A stretch of 64,000 nt of DNA from Bartonella australis AUST/NH1. GTDB lineage: Bacteria; Pseudomonadota; Alphaproteobacteria; Rhizobiales; Rhizobiaceae. The position numbers were made by a program, and so were the translations under genes. Shown piece by piece: positions 7,656-14,973 of the stretch. Location of the stretch: contig NC_020300.1 in the NCBI RefSeq assembly GCF_000341355.1, positions 930,001 through 994,000 of the forward strand, written 5' to 3'. Below the pieces are notes generated by a model. That model did not search any database and was not told where the DNA came from. It saw only the letters and a program-made list of their open reading frames with translations. Position 1 is the stretch's first letter, and every line of letters starts with the position of its first letter.

Positions 7656-8870
7656 ATGGCAAAGATCAAAGTGGCAAATCCTGTTGTTGAACTCGACGGC
7701 GATGAAATGACTCGCGTTATCTGGAAATATATTAAAGAAAAACTAATCTATCCTTACCTCGATATTGATCTTAAATATTACGATCTTTCTATAGAAAACC
7801 GCGATGCAACTAATGATCAAATAACGATTGATTCCGCTCACGCTATTAAAGAATATGGCGTCGGCATAAAATGTGCAACTATTACTCCTGATGAATCACG
7901 GGTTAAAGAATTTAGCTTAAAAAAAATGTGGAAGTCACCAAATGGTACAATCCGCAATATTTTAGGAGGGGTGATTTTTCGTGAACCCATTATCTGCAAA
8001 AATGTTCCGCGCCTCGTTCCTAACTGGACCAAGCCAATTATTGTTGGACGCCACGCGTTCGGTGATCAGTATAAGGCGACCGATTTTAAATTTCCTGGAA
8101 AAGGAAAACTGAGCATTAAGTTTGTTGGCAGTGACGGCCAAATTATCGAGCATGACGTTTTTGATGCTCCAAGCGCAGGGGTTGCTATGGCTATGTATAA
8201 TCTCGATGAATCAATTCGTGATTTCGCTCGTGCATCTTTTAATTACGGTCTGCAGCGGGGTGTTCCAGTTTATCTTTCAACAAAAAATACCATTTTGAAG
8301 ATGTATGATGGCCGTTTTAAAGACATTTTTCAGGAAACATTTGATGCGGAATTTAAAGCTGAATTTGAAAGCCGTAAATTACATTACGAGCACCGCCTAA
8401 TTGACGATATGGTTGCCTCTGCGCTTAAATGGTCAGGTGGCTACGTTTGGGCGTGTAAAAACTATGATGGGGATGTTCAATCAGATATCGTGGCCCAAGG
8501 CTTTGGTTCCCTTGGTCTTATGACTTCCGTCCTTATGACACCAGACGGCGAAATAGTTGAGGCTGAGGCCGCGCACGGTACAGTAACACGCCATTACCGC
8601 CAACATCAAAAAAATGAAGAAACGTCAACGAATTCTATTGCCTCTATTTTTGCGTGGACGCGTGGATTAATGCATCGCGCTAAGCTTGATAACAATGAGG
8701 AATTAAAAAACTTTGCTACTACATTGGAAGAAGTCTGTATTCATACTGTTGAAAAAGGATTTATGACTAAAGACCTCGCACTTTTGATAGGACCTGAGCA
8801 AAAATGGCTTTCCACAACAGGATTTCTTGATAAAATTGATGAAAATTTAAAAGAAACAATGGTCGATTGA
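7656..8870 (+). CDS. icd: NADP-dependent isocitrate dehydrogenase (eukaryote-like dimeric type)
   Basis: 404 residues. It oxidatively decarboxylates isocitrate to 2-oxoglutarate in the TCA cycle and supplies NADPH. The start [20 protein letters not shown], the CATITPDE segment, [11 protein letters not shown] and [12 protein letters not shown] are characteristic of the homodimeric type shared by alphaproteobacteria and eukaryotes, not of the E. coli type. ATG 7656 is preferred because AGGGA stands seven bases before it; an upstream in-frame ATG (7623) would add 11 residues without homology. In relatives icd often lies near alaS/recA; here those genes are 20 kb away, so the region has been rearranged. 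Confidence 0.95.
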   Translation: MAKIKVANPVVELDGDEMTRVIWKYIKEKLIYPYLDIDLKYYDLSIENRDATNDQITIDSAHAIKEYGVGIKCATITPDESRVKEFSLKKMWKSPNGTIRNILGGVIFREPIICKNVPRLVPNWTKPIIVGRHAFGDQYKATDFKFPGKGKLSIKFVGSDGQIIEHDVFDAPSAGVAMAMYNLDESIRDFARASFNYGLQRGVPVYLSTKNTILKMYDGRFKDIFQETFDAEFKAEFESRKLHYEHRLIDDMVASALKWSGGYVWACKNYDGDVQSDIVAQGFGSLGLMTSVLMTPDGEIVEAEAAHGTVTRHYRQHQKNEETSTNSIASIFAWTRGLMHRAKLDNNEELKNFATTLEEVCIHTVEKGFMTKDLALLIGPEQKWLSTTGFLDKIDENLKETMVD

Positions 8871-8905
8871 CATAATTTAGCCTTAAAGCTCTACGAGAAG
8901 GAAGC

Positions 8906-8950
8906 TTCGATTCTTAGAAAAATCGAACAATCTGCCCTCCAAAGGGAGGG
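8906..8950 (+). promoter_or_regulatory. Two hairpins between icd and the MFS gene; the second covers the Shine-Dalgarno
   Basis: Hairpin 1: TTCGATT (8906-8912) with AATCGAA (8921-8927), seven perfect pairs. Hairpin 2: CCCTCC (8935-8940) with GGAGGG (8945-8950) around AAAG. The right arm of hairpin 2 is the ribosome-binding site of the following TTG-started gene, so pairing would hide it. There is no T tract, so hairpin 1 is a weak terminator at best. Regulation of translation is inference. Confidence 0.55.
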
Positions 8951-8960
8951 GCGTGATTCT

Positions 8961-10397
8961 TTGACAAATAATAGGGAAATAGTGAAAAAACAAAGCTGGT
9001 CTGCGCTTTTATCTGGCAAAAACGGTGTTCATACTCTGGTTTTCGCAGGTGGTTCTGTTTTATATGCTGTTGACATTTACGTTACGATTACGGCCTTGCC
9101 CTCCCTTATTAATGATATTGGGAGCGGGGGTTATTCTTGGGCGATGAGTATTTTCACCATGGCTTCGCTTATTGGTACCTTGCTTTCAACAAGAATATTA
9201 GGAAAAATAGGTCTTTGCAAAACTTATATTTTTTCTGCATTAATTTTTGCGGTCGGTGCTTTTATGTGCAGCATTGCCCCGACTATGCTCTTATTTTTGA
9301 TAGGGAGGTTCATTCAAGGCTTTGCTGGCGGCTCTCTGCTGTCCTTGCCTTATTCTATGGTGCGTATTGTTTTCGATCCGTCTTTATGGTCACGTGCATT
9401 GAGTATTATCTCTGGTATGTGGGGAATATCGACTTTATTAGGGCCAGCTATTGGCGGCCTCTCTATACAGTACGGTACGTGGAGAGCATCTTTTTGGACA
9501 GTCGGCATTTTAGCAATAATTTTTCTATTTACGGCCCTTAAAATTTTGCCAAAAGATAGAAAAGAGATCTGTGTCTCATCCCCTCCTCTTCCTCTCTTAC
9601 AACTTTTCGTACTTGTCTTATCAATTTTTATTATTTCTACCGGAAGCGCCGTGGATACTACAATTGCAAAAATCTGCGGATTAGTCACCGGAGTCGGTCT
9701 TCTCTTTGTTTTAGCAAAAATTGAGTCATCTACGCATCGTCCTATGCTGCCACACAAGACCTTCTCTTTCTCCTCCAAATTTCTCCCTATTTATTCATTG
9801 ATGTTTATCATGTGTGCAATAGCATGTGGTGTAGAACTTTATTTTCCACTTTTTCTTCAGGAACTTTATAAAAAAGACCCACTCACTGCTGGTTATATAG
9901 CAGCATTATTGAGTCTTGGTTGGACATGCGGTTCTTTATTAAGTGCTAGCGCACCCTCAAAAAAAATTCACAAAATTATTGTATATTCTCCTATATCAAA
10001 CCTTTTAAGTATAAGCGTTCTTTTATGGCTTATCCCGACAGAAGCTTCCGCGCCTGGACGTATCTTTATCATTTGCCTAGCATTGTTTTCCACCGGAATT
10101 AGCTTCGGTGTAGCGTGGCCGCATCTATTAGCACTAATATTGCAATGCGCTAGCCATCAAGATGCTCTGCGCGCTGGCGAATCTCTCACCTCTGTACAGC
10201 TATTCTCTACAGCTTTCGGTGCGGCATTAGCGGAAAAAATTACTAATCTTGCTAGCCTATTTAGCTCTGGAGAAGGAGTAAAGCTAATCTTCGAAGCAAA
10301 AATTCTTCTCGCGGTGTTCATTGGCCTTTTACTCTGTGTTTGTATCCCATTCTCTCTGCGAATTTCTAATAACACGCTAAAAAATAAAACGGAATAA
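8961..10397 (+). CDS. Major facilitator superfamily exporter, probably DHA2 (14-helix) type
   Basis: 478 residues, almost wholly hydrophobic, with about 14 predicted membrane helices. The sequence GISTLLGPAIGG in the fifth helix matches antiporter motif C of drug:proton exporters, and the loop LGKIGLCKTY is a degenerate motif A. Substrate unknown; an efflux role is the family expectation. Start: TTG at 8961 with GGGAGGGG nine bases upstream; no ATG nearby fits. The SD lies inside a hairpin (8935-8950), and the rare start codon also suggests low expression. It follows icd by 90 bases and may be partly co-transcribed. The C-terminal 20 residues are polar and cytoplasmic. Confidence 0.8.
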   Translation: MTNNREIVKKQSWSALLSGKNGVHTLVFAGGSVLYAVDIYVTITALPSLINDIGSGGYSWAMSIFTMASLIGTLLSTRILGKIGLCKTYIFSALIFAVGAFMCSIAPTMLLFLIGRFIQGFAGGSLLSLPYSMVRIVFDPSLWSRALSIISGMWGISTLLGPAIGGLSIQYGTWRASFWTVGILAIIFLFTALKILPKDRKEICVSSPPLPLLQLFVLVLSIFIISTGSAVDTTIAKICGLVTGVGLLFVLAKIESSTHRPMLPHKTFSFSSKFLPIYSLMFIMCAIACGVELYFPLFLQELYKKDPLTAGYIAALLSLGWTCGSLLSASAPSKKIHKIIVYSPISNLLSISVLLWLIPTEASAPGRIFIICLALFSTGISFGVAWPHLLALILQCASHQDALRAGESLTSVQLFSTAFGAALAEKITNLASLFSSGEGVKLIFEAKILLAVFIGLLLCVCIPFSLRISNNTLKNKTE

Positions 10398-10745
10398 TAA
10401 AGAAACACTCGGGAAGAATAAAAAAGCTCTCAGTAACCCTAAAAAATTTTAAACATACTTCACTAAATAATAAACTCTAACAAAGGGCGTATAATTATCT
10501 AAGTGCTCTTCGAATTAGAAAAACAATGGATAGATATCAGAACGTTTTTTGAAGCTCATCGGTACGTGGAAATAAATAAAAAGCACTAAACTAAGCAAAT
10601 AATTTTTTTCATAACCAGCCTGAAATACATAAAACGCAACTGCTTAAAAATAATCATAGCGTAACGAAAAACTGACTTTTCCTTAAAAGTCACTCATAAA
10701 TGAGAAAGGTGCCGAGCGCTTTTTTCCATGCGCTACGAAAATAAA
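10398..10745. other. AT-rich spacer after the MFS gene
   Basis: About 350 bases with no gene visible. A seven-pair hairpin (GACTTTT/AAAAGTC near 10674-10691) is the only clear structure. Confidence 0.5.
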
Positions 10746-10749
10746 AATC

Positions 10750-10905
10750 AACAGCCACCTAAAGCCAAAATGCCTCCAAGTATAGCGGTATATTCATAAC
10801 TGTAACCTATTTTAAAACCCATGCCCCAGATTCTGCACCAAATGCATTAGCGATATTAAAAGCAGATTGCACCAAAGCTCCCGCTAAAGCTCGTGCATGC
10901 ATTTT
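10750..10905 (-). pseudogene. C-terminal remnant of a DHA1-type MFS exporter
   Basis: On the minus strand the conceptual translation reads ALAGALVQSAFNIANAFGA, then, after a one-base frameshift at the codons following AWVLK, GYSYEYTAILGGILALGG. This is the pattern of the penultimate and last helices of AraJ/YdhP-like exporters (AFN.GNA.GA...G..I..GYGY....G..LAL). Stops bracket the fragment and the N-terminal ten helices are not recognisable. It is a second exporter, unrelated in subfamily and opposite in strand to the intact one next door. Confidence 0.6.
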
Positions 10906-11089
10906 GGCCTACCTTCAGAAGACAAAAATAATACATCCTCCAGGTGTTAGCGTCAATTTTCTTAAAAAAATACGATATCACGCACCTTATCTCTGTAATC
11001 TCTTATAAAAAACACAAATAGGCCTATAAAAGCGCAATGTTTATATTTTTTTAAGAAATCGCTAACCCGTCATTAATATTGTTGATCTA

Positions 11090-11240
11090 GACAATAGGCA
11101 GAAACGGAAAACAAACTGTTTTTCTTCGGGTCAGGTAGTGCGTACCGAAGCAATGATCTCTGCCGAATATTGGGTATTATAGAGAGAACATGTACTCATA
11201 AGACTGCGCATCTATTTTTCAGGATAGCGCAGTTTTATGC
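11090..11240 (+). ncRNA. Candidate structured RNA with three-way junction and terminator
   Basis: GGCAGA (11097-11102) pairs with TCTGCC (11159-11164) and encloses two hairpins: GGAAAAC/GTTTTTC (11106-11112 with 11118-11124) and CTTCGG/CCGAAG (11124-11129 with 11145-11150; base 11124 is shared). Downstream, ACTGCGC (11203-11209) pairs with GCGCAGT (11227-11233), with three extra pairs inside, and runs into TTTT. No protein fits here, and the nearest gene downstream is convergent, so a free-standing small RNA is more likely than a riboswitch. The genus-specific Brt RNAs of Bartonella are one candidate family, but I see no small HTH gene beside it, as those have. Confidence 0.35.
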
Positions 11241-11362
11241 TTTATAGGAAGGCCATTTTGGCCGTGTATATTATCGGTAAAAATCTTTTCTACGAGGGAA
11301 CAATTTATCAGCGTGCTTAAACAAATTCAAAAAAAGAAGATGCACACTATTTTGCTAATTTT

Positions 11363-12484
11363 TCATCGTCCTTGCGCCCACAAAGCGCTTGTTTCAGCAC
11401 AAAAATCAGCATAGCATTCCGCTTCGATAGAAGCCCGAATACCTTGCATAAGCTGTTGATAATAAAAAAGATTATTCCACGTTAGTAACATACCCCCAAG
11501 AGATTCTCCGGACTTAATTAAGTGGTGTAAATAAGCGCAACTGTAATCACGAGCAGCGGGACAAAGCGATTGTAGATCGAGAGGAAGTGGATCTTCTGCA
11601 TAACGAGCATTACGCAAATTAATCCTGCCGAAGCGAGTGAAAGCTAAACCATGACGACCCGCACGAGTTGGCATAACACAATCAAACATATCAATACCCC
11701 GGGCGACACTTTTCAAAATATCATCCGGCGTTCCCACCCCCATGAGATAACGCGGTTTATCCTCTGGCAAAATCGAACAAACAACATCTAATACATTTAT
11801 CATAATATTTTGAGGTTCACCAACCGCAAGCCCTCCAATCGCGTAGCCTTTCAAATCCATCTCTTTCAGTGCTTGAGCAGAGCGTTCGCGCAACTTCATA
11901 TTATCACCGCCTTGCACAATACCGAACATAGCTTTATTTGGTTGATCACCAAAAGCCGTTTTACAACGCTGCGCCCAAGATAGCGAGAGTTCCATAGCCA
12001 TTTCCATTTCTCTCTCGCTTGCCGGTAACGCAATACATTGATCAAGCTGCATTTGAATATCAGAATCAAGGAGCCCTTGGATTTCGATGGAACGCTCCGG
12101 ACTCATTTCGTAATACGCTCCATTAATATAAGAGCGAAAAATTACGCTTTTCTCCGTAATTTTACAAATTCCTGCGAGCGACATAACCTGAAACCCTCCA
12201 GAATCTGTCAAAATAGGTCCAGGCCAGCGGATAAACTCATGTAGCCCTCCCAAACGCGCTACACGCTCAGCTCCTGGGCGCAACATTAAATGATATGTAT
12301 TGCCCAAAATTATATCTGCCCCAAGAGTACTCAACTGATCCATATACATGGCCTTAACAGTTCCCGCGGTCCCAACCGGCATAAATGCTGGTGTGCGAAT
12401 ACACCCACGCGCTGTTATAATTTCGCCCCGGCGTGCGCACCCATCTTGAGAGATTTTGTTATAATGAAATGTTTTTATCATCAT
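11363..12484 (-). CDS. tgt: tRNA-guanine transglycosylase
   Basis: 373 residues. It exchanges G34 of tRNAs with GUN anticodons for preQ1. Active-site Asp residues are present: D94 in DSGGFQ and the nucleophile D268 in MFDCVMPTRAGRHG. V221 (in GGLAVGE) and C150 are of the bacterial preQ1 type, not the queuine type. Odd: the zinc site, normally C-x-C-x2-C plus His 26 residues later, reads S306, C308, A311, N337, so three of four ligands are gone with spacing preserved. The gene upstream, normally queA, is decayed (12500-13112), so product tRNA may stop at preQ1. ATG 12484 is the first of two adjacent ATGs. Confidence 0.93.
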   Translation of the reverse strand: MMIKTFHYNKISQDGCARRGEIITARGCIRTPAFMPVGTAGTVKAMYMDQLSTLGADIILGNTYHLMLRPGAERVARLGGLHEFIRWPGPILTDSGGFQVMSLAGICKITEKSVIFRSYINGAYYEMSPERSIEIQGLLDSDIQMQLDQCIALPASEREMEMAMELSLSWAQRCKTAFGDQPNKAMFGIVQGGDNMKLRERSAQALKEMDLKGYAIGGLAVGEPQNIMINVLDVVCSILPEDKPRYLMGVGTPDDILKSVARGIDMFDCVMPTRAGRHGLAFTRFGRINLRNARYAEDPLPLDLQSLCPAARDYSCAYLHHLIKSGESLGGMLLTWNNLFYYQQLMQGIRASIEAECYADFCAETSALWAQGR

Positions 12485-12499
12485 TCTTATCTTTTTAAT

Positions 12500-13112
12500 T
12501 TTATCAACTCATACCGTCATAAAAATAAAAAATACTTTTTCAAACTACATTATAGACGCTTCCAAGATTCTCTATACGCTGAAGGTCTGCACACAGAAAA
12601 TTTGAGAAAAATAAGTGAAAATAGTAATTTGGCCTAATACCCCCCACAATAAATAGCCGTACTCACCCATTACAACCTAAATACCCGTAAAACTATTGCT
12701 TTAGCGGGAACGATGTTTGTTCTTACAGATTTTTGCTACTATATTGATATTTTTATAGTTTGAGCGTTTATATGGCCAATTTCTGAGCACCTTTTACAAC
12801 CACACGCGTTCCCCACTTTTATAGATATAAAAACTTTTTACGTCTATAAGTAACGTAACAAAATACCGCTTTGTGCATGATTTTTTAAACCATCTAGAGA
12901 TCTTTGACAAAATATGAACAGCGTTAACGCTGTTGCTGCCTTTTCTTCGCTGCTAGAACTGACAGAGTGACCTTTTTATCTTAACATCCCATCATCAAAT
13001 GTGCTCCATCACAACATATAAAAAGCAAAATATAGTCAAAAGTCAGCTCCCGCAGTGCTATCAGCACATAATAAGGTCCGCAGAAACTGCATCAAACAAC
13101 TTAATATGTAGT
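12500..13112 (-). pseudogene. queA: Decayed queA (S-adenosylmethionine:tRNA ribosyltransferase-isomerase)
   Basis: The space between ppi and tgt is where rhizobia keep queA. No open frame remains, but collinear QueA-like fragments follow each other on the minus strand: LFD....ADLI at about 13068-13103 (N-terminus), GDV near 12979-12990, KVTLSVLAAKKR at about 12939-12973 (compare TKVIPAQL..R), MH near 12880, GE.....G near 12640-12668, and FS..RILEAYN then KKY..F at about 12515-12585 (C-terminus). Several frame changes and stops separate them, and about 600 bases remain of an expected 1,080, so deletions have also occurred. The collinearity and position carry the call; single matches are weak. 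QueA would have turned preQ1-tRNA into epoxyqueuosine-tRNA. Confidence 0.6.
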
Positions 13113-13334
13113 ATTAGCGCCCCCGCATCGGAACTTACCAGAAAATTAAGAGACGCAAAATCCCGCGCTCTTTTTTAATAAACCTAAAGCGAAGAGCCCA
13201 CTCACACAGATAGTCAATTTTAAGGTAATTGATTGTCCTAAAAAACGCGAAATAAAAATCCTATTTACTCGAAATGTATGGCCCACACCTGCCCCAAAGA
13301 ACCTTATAAAAGGCAATTATTGTACAACGCATAA

Positions 13335-13847
13335 TTATTCTATATTCGCGGCGATTGTAGCTTTAATAATGACGTCAGGATTCACTACAGGTTCGCCACG
13401 CTTGATCTTATCGACATTTTCCATACCTTCAATAACCTGCCCCCACACGGAATATTGACGATCAAGCCAAGGAGCGTCCGCGAGGCAAATAAAAAATTGC
13501 GAATTAGCAGAATTTGGATTCTGACTACGTGCCATAGAAACTATACCGCGTTTATGAGAAAAATTGGAAAACTCTGCTTTCAAATCAGGTTTATCCGAGC
13601 CGCCCATACCTACACGCGACGAATTAAATTTTTCGCTGTCTTTTTTTCCAAATTGCACATCGCCGGTCTGTGCCATAAAACCATCGATAACGCGGTGAAA
13701 AACAACATTATCGTAAGCACCTTCGTCAGCGAGTTCTTTAATACGCATAACATGACAAGGAGCCAAGTCAGCAAAAAGCTCAATAACTATTTTGCCTTTT
13801 GTTGTTTCAAGAATGAGAGTGTTCTCTGGATCTCTGACCTCAGCCAT
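13335..13847 (-). CDS. ppiB: Cytoplasmic peptidyl-prolyl cis-trans isomerase, cyclophilin type
   Basis: 170 residues without a signal peptide. Cyclophilin signatures are [15 protein letters not shown] (about 49-63), [21 protein letters not shown] and WLDRQYSVWGQVIEGM. It catalyses prolyl isomerisation during folding in the cytoplasm. ATG 13847 follows an AGGAGTAATC stretch. It lies 18 bases downstream of a secreted paralogue, a tandem pair typical of rhizobia. Confidence 0.92.
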   Translation of the reverse strand: MAEVRDPENTLILETTKGKIVIELFADLAPCHVMRIKELADEGAYDNVVFHRVIDGFMAQTGDVQFGKKDSEKFNSSRVGMGGSDKPDLKAEFSNFSHKRGIVSMARSQNPNSANSQFFICLADAPWLDRQYSVWGQVIEGMENVDKIKRGEPVVNPDVIIKATIAANIE

Positions 13848-13865
13848 GTAGATTACTCCTTTAAA

Positions 13866-14447
13866 TTATTTATCAATTTTCAAATAGGCAGCATCGATAA
13901 CATCAGGATCTGGTACAGATCCATTATTATCCACAGTGCCTTTTTTAATTTTATCAACAACCTCTATTCCCTCAATAACTTCCCCGACAACAGTGTACTG
14001 ACTATTTAAAAAAGGAGAGTCACTGAAACAAATAAAGAATTGAGAATTTGCCGAATTAGGGTCCTGTGAACGTGCCATGCCAACTGTGCCACGTTTAAAT
14101 GGCTGCGCCGAAAACTCTGCTGGCAGATTAGGATAATTTGAACCACCTGCGCCAACACGTTTAAGATCAAAATCAACGCTGCCCTTTTTCCCAAACTTTA
14201 CATCACCAGTTTGTGCCATAAAACCGGGAATGACACGATGAAACACAACATTATTATAAGCTCCTTCTTCCGTTAATTTCTTGATTTGATCAACATGTTT
14301 TGGCGCGAGATCAGGACGAAGGCGAATAATGACGTTACCGTTTTTGAGGGATAAAACGAGGATATTACGGTCATCTGCTACTGCGTTAGACGAAAAAAAG
14401 CAAAAAACATATACTAAAATGGCAAAGACTTTAGGATACATCATCAT
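13866..14447 (-). CDS. Periplasmic peptidyl-prolyl cis-trans isomerase, cyclophilin type
   Basis: 193 residues: a signal peptide (about 1-24, [18 protein letters not shown]) followed by a cyclophilin domain with [15 protein letters not shown] and [21 protein letters not shown]. It is expected to fold proteins in the periplasm. Its start overlaps the 3' end of coaD by 17 bases in another frame, so the two are translationally linked. It pairs with the cytoplasmic cyclophilin downstream; both probably come from one duplication. Symbol ppiA would be by analogy. Confidence 0.9.
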   Translation of the reverse strand: MMMYPKVFAILVYVFCFFSSNAVADDRNILVLSLKNGNVIIRLRPDLAPKHVDQIKKLTEEGAYNNVVFHRVIPGFMAQTGDVKFGKKGSVDFDLKRVGAGGSNYPNLPAEFSAQPFKRGTVGMARSQDPNSANSQFFICFSDSPFLNSQYTVVGEVIEGIEVVDKIKKGTVDNNGSVPDPDVIDAAYLKIDK

Positions 14448-14952
14448 TCTCTTTCGAAGATTTGCATTTTAAGAGCAAAGCTTGCGCGACATTTTGGGGG
14501 ACAAAAGGTGCAACATCCCCCCCCATAGCAGAAATCTGCCGCACTAACGTAGAGGTAATCGTACGGCCGAAAACACTAGCTGGTAAAAAGACAGTTTGCA
14601 ATTCGGGAGCCATGATCCCATTCATTCCTGCCATCTGCATCTCGTAATCAAGGTCAGTGCCATCGCGCAAACCGCGAATGAGGAAAGAAGCACCAATCTC
14701 ACGTGCTTTATCTATTAAAAGATTATCAAATGAAATAACCCGCAACCGTTTAGAATCTACATTTAATAAATCCTTCCCCACTTGTGCGATTAAATCAGCA
14801 CGTTCTTCAAAGCTAAAGAGTGGCTGTTTTTTAGGCTGTATGCCTATCGCCACCACGACTTCATCAGCTAACGCCAAACTGCCTCGCAAAACATCAAGGT
14901 GACCATTTGTAATAGGATCAAAGGAACCCGCATAAAGAGCAATTGTCATCAT
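14431..14952 (-). CDS. coaD: Phosphopantetheine adenylyltransferase
   Basis: 173 residues. It adenylates 4'-phosphopantetheine to dephospho-CoA, the penultimate step of CoA synthesis. The nucleotidyltransferase T/HIGH-like motif is [10 protein letters not shown] at residues 9-18, and the family motif [15 protein letters not shown] follows, with ITSTLVRQI near the C-terminus. Two ATGs stand together at the start (14952, 14949) after GGGG. It lies 22 bases after gyrA and overlaps the next gene, which suggests one operon gyrA-coaD-ppi-ppi. Confidence 0.94.
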   Translation of the reverse strand: MMTIALYAGSFDPITNGHLDVLRGSLALADEVVVAIGIQPKKQPLFSFEERADLIAQVGKDLLNVDSKRLRVISFDNLLIDKAREIGASFLIRGLRDGTDLDYEMQMAGMNGIMAPELQTVFLPASVFGRTITSTLVRQISAMGGDVAPFVPQNVAQALLLKCKSSKENDDVS

Positions 14953-14973
14953 TCTACCCCGACAGTTTCAGAG

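Noticed and set aside
12904-12934. TTGACA followed by an 18-bp perfect palindrome (AACAGCGTTAACGCTGTT), like an operator
   Set aside because: It lies inside the stretch that reads as decayed queA, has no -10 box at the right distance, and no gene follows in that direction.
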